A stretch of DNA of 64,000 nt from an uncultured Megasphaera sp. Lineage in GTDB: Bacteria; Bacillota; Negativicutes; Veillonellales; Megasphaeraceae. Shown here one piece after another: positions 1 to 8,608 of the stretch. Location: the NCBI GenBank assembly GCA_934193515.1, contig CAKPVJ010000001.1, forward strand, positions 62,001 to 126,000, in the 5' to 3' direction. A program made the position numbers and the translations under genes. The number at the start of each line of letters is the position of its first letter. The stretch's first letter is position 1. Below the pieces are notes generated by a model. It worked only from the letters and a program-made list of their open reading frames with translations. It was not told where the DNA came from and searched no databases.

Positions 1-575
1 AAGTCCATTTCGTCAATATGAAGAAGTACACAGCCAATCATGCATAAAACGACGAGAATGGAACAGAAAGTAACGATAAAGCGGAAGTTGGTTACCATGA
101 TAAGGAACATTCCCAAAAACGGACCTACAGCAGCAGCCAAGCTGGTGCTGAGTCCGTAATAGTTGATTCCTTCGCCTCGTTTGTCCTGCGGAATACAGGA
201 AGCAACAATCGTATTGGTAGCCGTCGATACAATCCCATATGCCATGCCGTTAAAAAGGCGAATGCCATACAGAATGGATAAACTTGGAATATAAAAATAT
301 AATAACGTTGTAACTAAATACATCACAATGCCGCAGTATAAGGAACGTTTGCGTCCGTATAATTCAATCGCTTTGCCAAGCTGCAGTCGTGCCAGCAGCG
401 TACCAACGATAAAAATTCCCGAAGCCAGTCCGGCTTCGCCCAGCGAGGCATGCAGCTCATCTTTAGCTACAACAGCAATAATAACCATCAATAAATAATA
501 AATAAGATATACAACAAAATTAATACCTGTGTCGAGTAGAAAATCTTTATTCCACAACGAAGATTGTTCCGACAT
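1..575 (-). CDS. MFS transporter, N-terminal part (cut by window edge)
   Basis: The first 191 codons of a major facilitator superfamily permease are present; the C-terminal half lies beyond position 1. I see about six hydrophobic segments. The loop after the second helix carries the family signature around GKAIELYGRKR, the typical MFS motif A region. ATG at 575 starts the only long frame and is preceded by an AAAGGAG ribosome site about 11 bases away; an ATG at 585 leads to a stop after a few codons. The substrate cannot be told; drug or metabolite efflux is usual for such proteins. It is transcribed away from the lysR terminator, so it probably has its own promoter. Confidence 0.8.
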   Translation of the reverse strand, partial: MSEQSSLWNKDFLLDTGINFVVYLIYYLLMVIIAVVAKDELHASLGEAGLASGIFIVGTLLARLQLGKAIELYGRKRSLYCGIVMYLVTTLLYFYIPSLSILYGIRLFNGMAYGIVSTATNTIVASCIPQDKRGEGINYYGLSTSLAAAVGPFLGMFLIMVTNFRFIVTFCSILVVLCMIGCVLLHIDEMD

Positions 576-640
576 CTTTCATCATGCTCCTTTCATTAGC
601 AAAACAGATTCTACACCACTGAAAGGAGTTTGTATAATGG

Positions 641-680
641 AAAAAAACGATGCCTGCTATCGTTTAAAATGATAACAGGC
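641..680 (-). terminator. Terminator of the lysR gene, containing its stop codon
   Basis: On the minus strand GCCTG-TTATC pairs with GATAG-CAGGC around an AT-rich loop and is followed by a T-run. The lysR stop codon TAG (657-659) lies in the 3' arm of the stem, so the gene ends inside its own terminator. Confidence 0.7.
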
Positions 681-1586
681 TGAAGATGTCATTACTTTTT
701 TTAAATGATAAACTTGGCGCATATAATCAATAAAAATTTGAATCGTTTTATACTTGGGATTTTCTTTTTTATACACCAGACAGCAGGGAATACGCATCAA
801 CGGTTTTAATTCGGCATAGCCGTCGGCCACACCCATGGCCGCCAAAAAACGCTGAGGCAGCAAGGCTCCAATGCGGTTTTGCTGGCAGTAATTCATCATT
901 GCATACGGCGTAGAAAACCAAGCCTGGGTTTTAGCAGGCGGGCAATTATTTTTCATAAAATACTCGTTGATATACGCATTCATGACATACTGCGGTGAAT
1001 ACTGCGCCAAGGGATGGGCTGCTGCAAATTGAGCCGTTACGGTATGGCCCGGCAATTCCATGTTGGGTCCATAATAAATAAATGTTTCTTCACCAAAAAA
1101 AACTTTTTCATAGTCACTCAAATCGACAGTCGGCAGATAAAACAGCGACACAATATCCAGTTTGTCTTCCTTCAGCCATTGCAGCAGTTCACGAAATTCC
1201 AAGTTATATACACGAAATGAAGCTTCATTATGATGCTTTTGAAAATATGCTATATGGCGGTTCATATGGACATCACCCAGTGACAGCATAATCCCAACGG
1301 CCAGGGACTGTACTTGGCCATGACGATCCTGCAGGTCCAAAATCGTTTCTTCCAAATCACTGAGGAGATGGGATACTTTTTCATAAAACAGTTCCCCATC
1401 CGGTGTCAAATGGCTGCCCCTGTTGGAGCGTTCAATCAGACATACGCCGACTATCTCTTCTAGTTTTTTCATTTGGGCACTAAAGGCAGACTGCGTAATA
1501 TTGGCTGCTTTGGCAGCTGCGGTAAAGTTGCGGTATTTGCTATAAATAATAAAATTTTTTAATTCTTGTATTGTTGGTAATTCCAT
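657..1586 (-). CDS. LysR-family transcriptional regulator
   Basis: A 309-residue LysR-type regulator beginning MELPTIQELKNF. A winged helix-turn-helix fills roughly residues 1-60 (FTAAAKAANITQSAFSAQ), and a substrate-binding domain follows to the C-terminus. The start at 1586 is chosen because a GAGAGGA ribosome site lies just upstream and the protein then begins like other LysR members; the open frame runs upstream to 1886, but that extension covers two terminators and looks non-coding. LysR proteins normally bind a small effector and control a neighbouring gene; here the neighbour is the MFS permease downstream on the same strand. The effector is unknown. Confidence 0.9.
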   Translation of the reverse strand: MELPTIQELKNFIIYSKYRNFTAAAKAANITQSAFSAQMKKLEEIVGVCLIERSNRGSHLTPDGELFYEKVSHLLSDLEETILDLQDRHGQVQSLAVGIMLSLGDVHMNRHIAYFQKHHNEASFRVYNLEFRELLQWLKEDKLDIVSLFYLPTVDLSDYEKVFFGEETFIYYGPNMELPGHTVTAQFAAAHPLAQYSPQYVMNAYINEYFMKNNCPPAKTQAWFSTPYAMMNYCQQNRIGALLPQRFLAAMGVADGYAELKPLMRIPCCLVYKKENPKYKTIQIFIDYMRQVYHLKKVMTSSACYHFKR

Positions 1587-1604
1587 ACAGTCCTCTCTCC
1601 TCTG

Positions 1605-1633
1605 ATAAAAAAACTGCCGCACGAAGCGACAGT
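1605..1633 (-). terminator. Terminator-like hairpin directly upstream of the lysR ribosome site
   Basis: On the minus strand ACTGTCGC pairs with GCGGCAGT (one G-U pair) around a five-base loop and is followed by seven T. It ends about 10 bases before the lysR Shine-Dalgarno. It could be a second terminator for the alaS operon or an attenuator in the lysR leader. Confidence 0.6.
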
Positions 1634-1758
1634 CCTTTGGTGATTCATTCGTCTTCCTTATTTGCCAAATAGCAGGCACAGCTCTCCAAAAAACAACCGT
1701 CCTGCCTTCTCTTACGGTATCGAAGAAAACGATACACAATCCCACGGCAACCAATATG

Positions 1759-1800
1759 AAAAAAAGACTGTACACATGAAATTCTGAATGCGACAGTCTT
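1759..1800 (-). terminator. Terminator of the alaS-ireB-ruvX operon
   Basis: AAGACTGT pairs with ACAGTCTT and is followed by a T-run on the minus strand. It lies 19 bases past the stop of the DUF1292 gene, the last gene of the operon. Confidence 0.7.
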
Positions 1801-1818
1801 CTTTTCGTTTCACTGCAG

Positions 1819-2112
1819 TTATTCTTCTGCTGCACAAGCAGCCAATAATTCATCAAACTTCTGATTTGCTGCTTCGAATTCTTCATCCGTAGGCGCTACA
1901 TAAATATCCTCCCCGTTTTCTGTATCGATGCGGGCAATAATAGCGTCTCCTTCACAATCACAACCTTCTTCTTCACATAATTCAACAAGAAGAGAAAATG
2001 TTTTGCCGTCCATGTCAATACGCTGTACTTCTTGGTATTCTACTTCGTTCCCATTATCATCCGTAGCCGTGACAACATATACTTCTTCTAATTCATTCAT
2101 TTCGTCTGCCAT
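1819..2112 (-). CDS. DUF1292 (YrzB-like) small acidic protein
   Basis: A 97-residue, strongly acidic protein matching the DUF1292 family by length, composition and position. It overlaps the end of ruvX by 16 bases, and its AGGAGG ribosome site is inside ruvX, so the two are translationally linked. In many Firmicutes this gene follows alaS, ireB and ruvX, as here. No catalytic motif is visible; a CDC pair sits near residue 52. Biochemical function is unknown. Confidence in the gene is high, in any function low. Confidence 0.88.
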   Translation of the reverse strand: MADEMNELEEVYVVTATDDNGNEVEYQEVQRIDMDGKTFSLLVELCEEEGCDCEGDAIIARIDTENGEDIYVAPTDEEFEAANQKFDELLAACAAEE

Positions 2113-2531
2113 GCGGAACCTCCTTGAGCGTCTAAATAATTTTGTAATATGAGTACAGCAGCCATTTTATCGACATACTGTTTTCTCTTTTCCCGCCGTA
2201 CATTGCCTTCTATTAATACTTGCTGGGCCATGACGGTTGTCAGGCGTTCATCCCAATAGACAAACTTCATCTTGGGCATGGTCTTGCTTAAATCATTGAC
2301 AAACTGTTCAATTTTTGCGATATTTTCGCTGTAATCTCCATTCATATGACGCGGTTTGCCTACGACAATGCAGTGCACTTCTTTTTCCGCTGCCAAGGCA
2401 CGCAGACGGGCAAAATCTTTCTTTTTGGAAGTACGCTGTATCGTTTCTACCCCCTGTGCCGTAATCAGCAAGGCATCACTGCAGGCTACGCCAATGGTTT
2501 TGGAACCAACATCTAATCCTAAAATCCGCAT
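2097..2531 (-). CDS. ruvX: RuvX/YqgF, RNase H-fold Holliday-junction resolvase-like protein
   Basis: A 144-residue protein starting MRILGLDVGSKTIGVA, the first acidic strand of the RNase H-like fold, followed by VVGKPRHMNGD and a WDERLTT motif near residue 95, all typical of YqgF. Members are implicated in processing the 5' end of pre-16S rRNA and in cleaving branched DNA; which role dominates here cannot be seen. It starts 8 bases after ireB and overlaps the DUF1292 gene, so it belongs to the alaS operon. Confidence 0.93.
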   Translation of the reverse strand: MRILGLDVGSKTIGVACSDALLITAQGVETIQRTSKKKDFARLRALAAEKEVHCIVVGKPRHMNGDYSENIAKIEQFVNDLSKTMPKMKFVYWDERLTTVMAQQVLIEGNVRREKRKQYVDKMAAVLILQNYLDAQGGSAWQTK

Positions 2532-2539
2532 ATATCCTC

Positions 2540-2800
2540 TTATAACCCGCGCTGTTTGACATAAGAACGAACTAATTCTTCAATCAGTTCATCCCGTTCA
2601 ATACGACGAATGTTGCTGCGTGCATTATTATGACTTGTAATATAGGTAGGATCGCCGGAGAGCAAATAGCCTACAATCTGATTTACCGGATTATACCCTT
2701 TTTCTTCCAATGCATGATATACGTCTTCTAAAATCATTGAGGCAACTGTCTGCTCTTCATTTCTGTTTTTTACGATCATCGTTTCATCGCTAATTGCCAT
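2540..2800 (-). CDS. ireB: IreB-family (DUF965) regulatory phosphoprotein
   Basis: An 86-residue protein with the family pattern: a Thr-containing N-terminus (SDETM), then [20 protein letters not shown], and a C-terminus with [20 protein letters not shown]. In Enterococcus the family member IreB is a phosphorylation target of the Ser/Thr kinase IreK and affects cephalosporin resistance; the conserved N-terminal Thr is present here. It lies between alaS and ruvX, the usual place. No kinase gene is in this window. Confidence 0.92.
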   Translation of the reverse strand: MAISDETMIVKNRNEEQTVASMILEDVYHALEEKGYNPVNQIVGYLLSGDPTYITSHNNARSNIRRIERDELIEELVRSYVKQRGL

Positions 2801-2837
2801 ATAATCACATCCTTTACAACCTTGCGGTCAAAATAAA

Positions 2838-5447
2838 TCAGCCGAGTAATTCACGAACGGCTTCTTTTCCGGCAGTAAGTGCATCAGCAATTTTTTCAGG
2901 TTCTTTGCCGCCAGCTTGTGCCATATCAGGACGGCCGCCGCCATTGCCGCCAGCAGCTTGTGCGGCCGCTTTGATAATCTTGCCGGCATGAAGGCCTTTT
3001 TTCGTATCTGCTTTTGCTACTTTGCAGACAAAGTTTACTTTAGCTCCATTTGCCGTGCCCAGCAAGACTACGCCGTGGCCAATTTTATCCATAATAGTAT
3101 CTGCTAAATCACGCAGGCTGTCCATCGAATCGGTCTGTGCTGCTGCAGCTACAACAGGTATACCGGCCATATCTTCTGCAGACGCCAAAATGCTGTCTAC
3201 GTCCGAAAGAGCGGCTTCTTTTTTCAGCTGCTGCAATTCTTTTTCTGTATCTTTTAACTGTGCCAATACCTGCTGTACTTTTTCCGGCAGATTAGCTGTC
3301 TTCGTTTTTAATAAGAGAGCCAGCTGATTCAATTCGGCTGTATCTTCTTCTGCTTTTTTCAATGCTGCAGCTCCGGTAACAGCTTCAATACGCCGTACCC
3401 CTGTACCTGTACCGGATTCAGAAAGAATGCGGAATGTACCAATAACCGCCGTAGAAGGTACATGTGAGCCGCCGCACAGTTCACAGCTGAAATCATCAAC
3501 GGATACGACGCGAACGACATCACCGTATTTTTCACCAAAGAGTGCCATCGCGCCTTTTTCTTTAGCAGCATCCAACGGCATTTCTTCAATTTCTACAGGG
3601 ATATTCTTCAAAATTTCAGCATTGACCATGGCTTCTACTTCTGCCAATTCTGCTGTCGTTACGGGAGAGAAATGTGTAAAATCAAAACGCAGATGATCGG
3701 GGGTAACGAGAGAACCGGCCTGGTTGACATGATTTCCCAAGACCTTGCGAAGCGCTGCCTGCAGGAGATGCGTTGCCGTATGATTGCGGGCCAATGCCAA
3801 ATTACGTTCTTTATCTACAGCAATATCCAAAACATCGCCTGTATGGATAACACCTTCTGTAATAGTAGCAATCAAGTATACCAAGCCATTTGGAAGGGCT
3901 TTCGCATCTGTTACGTTTGCTTTTCCTTCACGGCCTGTCAATGTACCGGTATCACCCAGCTGGCCGCCCCCTTCTGCATGGAATGGGTTGGAATCCAAGA
4001 TAACGGTAATTTCTTCACCGTCGTGCGCTTCCTGAATTTCTACGCCGCCTTTGCCCAGCATAGCGACAGTCGCTTTGACAGCATTGGCATCATTGACCAG
4101 TTTGCTCTGATCCAGTTTGGTCGTATCCGGTGTAGCGACTTTGGCAGATACATCTGCGCGGGCAGCACGAGCTCGTTCCTGCTGTTCTTTCATCGCTGCG
4201 TCAAACCCTTTTTGGTCAATGGCAATACCGTTTTCCTGTGCAATTTCTTCTGTCAATTCTACAGGGAAGCCATATGTATCATACAGTTTAAATACATCTT
4301 TGCCTGCCAACTCTTTGGACGCGCCGGCATCTGCCATGAGCTGATTGAGCAGTTCCATGCCTTGTACCAATGTGGCACTGAATTGTTTTTCTTCTGTATC
4401 AATAACTTTTTTAATCAGTTCTTCATGTTCGCGAAGTTCTGGATATTCTTCACTTAAAATATCCATTACCGTATCTACTAAGCTGCTCAAGAATAATTCT
4501 TTGATGCCCAACAAGCGGCCAAAACGAACAGCACGGCGAAGAATACGGCGCAGTACATAGCCGCGGCCTTCATTCGACGGCAAAATACCATCGGAAATCA
4601 TCACCGTAATCGCACGAATATGGTCTGCAATTACCTTCATGGCAATTTTTTGCTGCGGATCGCTGTAATCGCCATGGCAGATAGAAATGACTTTTTCAAT
4701 AATCGGGAAAATCAAATCGGTTTCAAAGTTGGATTCCTTCTGCTGAATAACAGAAGCCAAGCGTTCAAGACCGCAGCCCGTATCAATATTTTTCTTTTCA
4801 AGGGGTACGTATTTACCGTCTTTCGTGCGGTTATACTGTGTAAATACCAAGTTCCAGATTTCCAAATACCGGTCGCAGTCACAGCCAACGTTGCATGTCG
4901 GTTTGCCGCAGCCTCGTTCCGGCCCCAAATCATAGAAAATTTCACTATCCGGACCGCATGGGCCTTCACCGATTTCCCAGAAATTATCTTCAAATTTAAA
5001 GATGCGTTCGTCAGCCAGGCCAATCATGTTGTGCCAATAGTCATAGGCTTCTTTATCGTCTGGATAAATCGTAACATATAATTTATCTGTATCTAATTCC
5101 AATACTTTCGTCAAAAATTCCCACGCCCAGGAAATCGCTTCTTTTTTGAAATAGTTGCCAAAGGAAAAATTGCCAAGCATTTCAAAAAACGTATGATGAC
5201 GAGCAGTACGGCCGACATTGTCAATATCGCCGGTTCGAATACATTTTTGGCTTGTCGTAACACGGTACGATGGTGGTACTAATTTGCCCGTAAAATACGG
5301 TTTGAGCGGTGCCATACCGGCGCCAATCAACAGCAAGCTCGGATCATTCTTGGGAATCAAAGGAAAACTGTGTAAAATCAAATGTTCCTTATTCTTAAAG
5401 AATTGCAAATACGCTTTGCGGATTTCATTACCCGTCATATACTTCAT
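2838..5447 (-). CDS. alaS: Alanine--tRNA ligase
   Basis: An 869-residue alanyl-tRNA synthetase, the usual length. The order is the class II catalytic core (about 1-240), tRNA-recognition region, the editing domain with HTATHLL and CGGSH zinc/editing motifs (about 555-670), and the C-terminal DHHA1 domain ending in the GGNGGGRPDMAQAGG loop. I take ATG at 5447 as start because GGGAG lies nine bases upstream; the TTG just before it extends the frame by one codon. It leads the alaS-ireB-ruvX-DUF1292 operon from a good promoter. I see no T-box in its leader. Confidence 0.97.
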   Translation of the reverse strand: MKYMTGNEIRKAYLQFFKNKEHLILHSFPLIPKNDPSLLLIGAGMAPLKPYFTGKLVPPSYRVTTSQKCIRTGDIDNVGRTARHHTFFEMLGNFSFGNYFKKEAISWAWEFLTKVLELDTDKLYVTIYPDDKEAYDYWHNMIGLADERIFKFEDNFWEIGEGPCGPDSEIFYDLGPERGCGKPTCNVGCDCDRYLEIWNLVFTQYNRTKDGKYVPLEKKNIDTGCGLERLASVIQQKESNFETDLIFPIIEKVISICHGDYSDPQQKIAMKVIADHIRAITVMISDGILPSNEGRGYVLRRILRRAVRFGRLLGIKELFLSSLVDTVMDILSEEYPELREHEELIKKVIDTEEKQFSATLVQGMELLNQLMADAGASKELAGKDVFKLYDTYGFPVELTEEIAQENGIAIDQKGFDAAMKEQQERARAARADVSAKVATPDTTKLDQSKLVNDANAVKATVAMLGKGGVEIQEAHDGEEITVILDSNPFHAEGGGQLGDTGTLTGREGKANVTDAKALPNGLVYLIATITEGVIHTGDVLDIAVDKERNLALARNHTATHLLQAALRKVLGNHVNQAGSLVTPDHLRFDFTHFSPVTTAELAEVEAMVNAEILKNIPVEIEEMPLDAAKEKGAMALFGEKYGDVVRVVSVDDFSCELCGGSHVPSTAVIGTFRILSESGTGTGVRRIEAVTGAAALKKAEEDTAELNQLALLLKTKTANLPEKVQQVLAQLKDTEKELQQLKKEAALSDVDSILASAEDMAGIPVVAAAAQTDSMDSLRDLADTIMDKIGHGVVLLGTANGAKVNFVCKVAKADTKKGLHAGKIIKAAAQAAGGNGGGRPDMAQAGGKEPEKIADALTAGKEAVRELLG

Positions 5448-5488
5448 CAACTAACACTCCCTCTGTAGTTCTTCTTTCATATGGGAAA

Positions 5489-5518
5489 ATTATACACTCA
5501 TTTACCATACTGGGGCAA
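5489..5518 (-). promoter_or_regulatory. Promoter of the alaS operon
   Basis: Minus-strand TTGCCC, an 18-base spacer and a perfect TATAAT lie about 40 bases upstream of the alaS start. Confidence 0.65.
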
Positions 5519-5635
5519 CCTTTTTGTTCATACTTTTCTCACATGTTTCGGCGTATCTTGTACACCATATGAAATGGCTAGTAAAGAACGGTCTGTATAC
5601 ATCCCCCTTCTCACTAGCCACACGCTGCCACGTTG

Positions 5636-6412
5636 TTATCTGACTCGCTTAGCGCCAATATACCGCGAACCCCAGTAGCCGCTGTTCAAGCTGTCCACTC
5701 GGATACCGCCGCTGCTCGTCGCGCTGATAAAGTTATCGTCTCCTACGTAAATGCCCGTATGAGATACGCCCGGTTCATACGTCGTAAAAAAGACTAAATC
5801 GCCGGGGATTAATTCACTTCTGGACACTTTGTCTCCCAGCATGTATTGTTCATCTGCCATGCGGGGCAAATTAATGCCATTATGAGAAAATACGTATTTA
5901 GTAAATCCAGAACAATCAAAACCATCCGGTGTATTGCCGCCGAATACATACGGTACACCCAAATACTTATAAGCGGATGAAACCAATTGACTGCCTACGC
6001 GGTCTGTGCCTGTCAAGTTTTTTAATTTAGTATATTTGACTTGAGACGTTGTAAGCGGATTGGCCAGATTGTTCTTGGCATTTTTACTGCCAATCGATTT
6101 ATTGATTGCTTTTGTTGTGTTTTTTGTAAGCATTGTCCGTTGTCCGGTCAGTAAATAATATGTCCAGCCGCCAACGTTGCCGCTGACCTGGATTTTTTTA
6201 TCTGCCTGAAATTTTGCCACAGCTTTTGCCATATCTTTAGAATATACGCCGTCCATTTTGACTTTGTATCCTAATTTACGAAGTTGTTTTTGAATCAGCA
6301 GGACATCGCTGCCTTTATTCCCTACGGTATAATAATTGGCTGCACCTGCCGGAATAGCTGCTATTGTCAATAACACAGCTATACACATGACTTTACTTAG
6401 TTTATTCCACAT
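5636..6412 (-). CDS. Secreted NlpC/P60 peptidoglycan hydrolase with N-terminal peptidoglycan-binding domain
   Basis: A 258-residue exported protein: signal peptide (about 1-25, ending AGAA), a PG_binding_1 domain (about 28-92), a Lys/Asn-rich linker, and an NlpC/P60 domain (about 140-258). The catalytic Cys is C167 in DGFDCSGF and the His is H218 in SHTGIYVG. Such enzymes cut D-Glu-diaminopimelate bonds in wall peptides. The third polar residue, often His in this family (FVHAS in E. coli Spr), is Ser230 here. A GAGGAG ribosome site supports the start. The gene sits directly downstream of a glycosyltransferase on the same strand and may be cotranscribed with it. Confidence 0.92.
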   Translation of the reverse strand: MWNKLSKVMCIAVLLTIAAIPAGAANYYTVGNKGSDVLLIQKQLRKLGYKVKMDGVYSKDMAKAVAKFQADKKIQVSGNVGGWTYYLLTGQRTMLTKNTTKAINKSIGSKNAKNNLANPLTTSQVKYTKLKNLTGTDRVGSQLVSSAYKYLGVPYVFGGNTPDGFDCSGFTKYVFSHNGINLPRMADEQYMLGDKVSRSELIPGDLVFFTTYEPGVSHTGIYVGDDNFISATSSGGIRVDSLNSGYWGSRYIGAKRVR

Positions 6413-6450
6413 AAAAGCTCCTCTCCGTCTTTGTACCAGTTAAAAACTGC

Positions 6451-7377
6451 CTATTTTTGTTTTGTTCCTAATTCAGCTTTTAGCCAATACAAAGGCCTAT
6501 TTTTTACTTCTTCAAAAATACGTCCTATATACTCACCCATAATGCCAATAAAGATGAGCTGCAGTCCACCGAGAAGGCATACAATCACCATGGTTGTCGT
6601 CCATCCCGGAGCGGCTTCTCCCATGAACTTACAGTACAGTGCATGGATAATCATGAGAAGGCTAAACAATCCGCTTATGATTCCCGTATAAAAAGATATG
6701 CGAAGGGGAAGCTGCGAATACGCCATAATCCCATCTAAGGCAAAGCGAATCATTTTTTTCATAGAAAACTTGGACTTGCCGGCAAACCGTTTCGGCGCCA
6801 CAAAGGAAATGGTCGCCTGTTTGTAGCCAATATCTCCCATCATGCCGCGAATAAACCGGTCGTGTTCGCGAAACAGTTTAAATGTTTCCAACACTTTTTT
6901 GTCGATCAGGCGAAAATCAGAACCGCCCGGTACGATGTGAACAGGCGACACGGCATTTAAAATAATATAATACCATTTGGATGTCTGCCGTTTGATAAAT
7001 CCAGCATCATCTGTCGCTTTGCGCACGGTCTGCACCACATCGGCTCCTTCCTGCCATTTTTGGACCAAATCAGGAATCATAGCCGGCGGATGCTGCAAAT
7101 CGCCGTCCATTGTAATGACAGCGTCACCGCAGGCATGGTCCATACCGCAGGTAATAGCCAGCTGATGTCCAAAATTACGAGCCAAAATCAACGCCCGAAT
7201 ATGCGAATCCTGCTGTGTCAGCCGACTCAGCAGGAGCGGTGTCTGGTCTTTGGAACCATCATCTACAAAAATAACTTCATATTCCATGTCCAAGTGTTTC
7301 ATTACCTTGGTCGTTTCTTCATAAAACTTTTCAATATTCGGTTGTTCATTATATACAGGAACAACAATAGACAGCAT
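6451..7377 (-). CDS. GtrB/DPM1-like family 2 glycosyltransferase, membrane-anchored
   Basis: A family 2 glycosyltransferase with the nucleotide-sugar site SIVVPVYNE at the N-terminus, the DDGSKD motif, MDGDLQHPP (DxD-type) and a C-terminal pair of transmembrane helices. This is the layout of undecaprenyl-phosphate glucosyl/mannosyltransferases such as GtrB or ArnC. The frame is open from 7407, but a consensus promoter puts the transcript start close to 7405, so I start at ATG 7377 (308 residues, MLSIVV). The sugar is unknown. Likely role: making a lipid-linked sugar for cell-surface decoration. Confidence 0.88.
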   Translation of the reverse strand: MLSIVVPVYNEQPNIEKFYEETTKVMKHLDMEYEVIFVDDGSKDQTPLLLSRLTQQDSHIRALILARNFGHQLAITCGMDHACGDAVITMDGDLQHPPAMIPDLVQKWQEGADVVQTVRKATDDAGFIKRQTSKWYYIILNAVSPVHIVPGGSDFRLIDKKVLETFKLFREHDRFIRGMMGDIGYKQATISFVAPKRFAGKSKFSMKKMIRFALDGIMAYSQLPLRISFYTGIISGLFSLLMIIHALYCKFMGEAAPGWTTTMVIVCLLGGLQLIFIGIMGEYIGRIFEEVKNRPLYWLKAELGTKQK

Positions 7378-7411
7378 CTTTTTTTCTTTCAAATTTCGTA
7401 TATCCATTACA

Positions 7412-7441
7412 ATTATACCATCCTAACGTTTTTACTGTCAA
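7412..7441 (-). promoter_or_regulatory. Consensus promoter of the glycosyltransferase gene
   Basis: Minus-strand TTGACA, 18-base spacer, TATAAT: both hexamers match the sigma-A consensus perfectly. The predicted transcript start (about 7405) falls on the most upstream ATG of the reading frame. Confidence 0.75.
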
Positions 7442-7443
7442 AA

Positions 7444-7812
7444 TTACGAATATTGACTATCCTTTTTTGTTGTTTTTTCTTCTGTCGTATAGGATACGCT
7501 TTCTAAAAACTTTTCAATTTCTTCTTGTGATGTATAGCCAATAATACGCCGCAGCGGTTTGCCATCCTTAAAAAACAACAACGTCGGTACAGCCATAATA
7601 TCATATTTCTCAGCAATATCCTGCCGCATGTCAACGTTGACGCATACTGCGTGTACAGTCGACGCCATTTTTTCAGCAACATTTTCAATTTCCGACCGTA
7701 TCATTTTGCACGGACCGCACCATGATGCCCAAAAATATACCATGACGATACCTGTCTTATGCAGAACCTGCAGCGAAAAATCAGCATCACTTTCTATGGA
7801 AACAACTGCCAT
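7444..7812 (-). CDS. Thioredoxin-like protein
   Basis: A 122-residue cytoplasmic thioredoxin-fold protein. The redox motif WCGPC is at residues 31-35 (Cys32, Cys35), and the cis-proline loop AVPTLLFF has Pro76. After residue 107 there is a charged Thr/Lys tail not typical of thioredoxin. It lacks a signal peptide, so it acts in the cytoplasm, where it would reduce protein disulfides. The gene lies upstream of the glycosyltransferase on the same strand but is separated from it by a strong promoter. Confidence 0.9.
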   Translation of the reverse strand: MAVVSIESDADFSLQVLHKTGIVMVYFWASWCGPCKMIRSEIENVAEKMASTVHAVCVNVDMRQDIAEKYDIMAVPTLLFFKDGKPLRRIIGYTSQEEIEKFLESVSYTTEEKTTKKDSQYS

Positions 7813-7925
7813 ATTTATGTCCTACCTCCTATGGTCGGCTAAATATACCGAATCTATTATAGCAAAAGTAAGAGTTTTTTTCTAGTAGTTGCGGCGAATC
7901 TTCCCTTTTTGCCCTTTTTAATTTC

Positions 7926-7963
7926 AAAAAAATCACCCGGCATACGATTCGGCATACCGAGTG
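7926..7963 (-). terminator. Terminator after engB
   Basis: On the minus strand CACTCGG pairs with CCGGGTG (one G-T pair) around a 16-base loop and is followed by seven T. It lies just past the engB stop and closes the tig-clpP-clpX-lon-engB gene row. Confidence 0.6.
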
Positions 7964-7981
7964 AATAGTACTGCAGCTTGT

Positions 7982-8608
7982 TTATTCTTCCAATGCATTC
8001 CACATGTGGGAAAGCAGCGCATCCCGGCCGTCTTTTTTCAGCGAGGAATATGCTACGGCTCCATACACGGAAGGAAAAATTTTATTCAGCTGTGCTATAT
8101 TTTTTCTTTTTTCATTGGCAGACAGCTTATCCGCTTTCGTACCAACAATTTGAATGTGGACGCCTTGGCGGGCAAGCCATTCATAGGCTTGGCAGTCAAT
8201 AGCAAGTCCTGGATGACGCAAATCAATCAAAAGGCAAAGCAATATCAAATGCGGGGACTGTGTAACGTATTCGCCAATAAAGTCACTCCACATCTGTCTT
8301 TTTTTGCCGCCTGTCCTGGCAAAGCCATAGCCCGGCAAATCGACAAGAAAGAAGGGCTTGCGCTCTTCTCCGTCTTCCATGCGGCTGCGCAGTACAGACT
8401 GAAAATAGTTGATCGTCTGCGTCTTTCCGGGTTCTCCGCTGACGCGGGCCAAATTCCGCTGATTGCAAAGGGAATTAATCAAACTGGATTTTCCTACATT
8501 GGACCGGCCCAAAAATGCAATTTCCGGCAGCCCGTTGTCCGGATATTGGTCCGGGCGTACAGCAGACGCCACGTATTTCGGATTAATAATCTGCAAATTT
8601 TGCGGCAT
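7982..8608 (-). CDS. engB: Ribosome-biogenesis GTPase EngB (YsxC/YihA)
   Basis: A 208-residue TRAFAC GTPase. G1 is GRSNVGKSSL near residue 32, G3 is DLPGYG and G4 is TKADK, as in EngB. These proteins are needed for assembly of the large ribosomal subunit. Its ATG overlaps the lon stop by one base (TAATG), so the two are translationally coupled; lon-engB is a common Firmicute pair. Confidence 0.95.
   Translation of the reverse strand: MPQNLQIINPKYVASAVRPDQYPDNGLPEIAFLGRSNVGKSSLINSLCNQRNLARVSGEPGKTQTINYFQSVLRSRMEDGEERKPFFLVDLPGYGFARTGGKKRQMWSDFIGEYVTQSPHLILLCLLIDLRHPGLAIDCQAYEWLARQGVHIQIVGTKADKLSANEKRKNIAQLNKIFPSVYGAVAYSSLKKDGRDALLSHMWNALEE

Noticed and set aside
637..672. 11-codon plus-strand mini-ORF with a good AAAGGAG site
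   Set aside because: It lies in the lysR terminator and no plus-strand gene follows, so a leader-peptide role has no target.
1587..1886. N-terminal 100-residue extension of the LysR protein
   Set aside because: It covers two terminators and precedes a normal LysR start with a good ribosome site.
3672..4457. 261-codon plus-strand open frame inside alaS
   Set aside because: It is an antisense shadow of a strongly conserved gene, with no family pattern or ribosome site.
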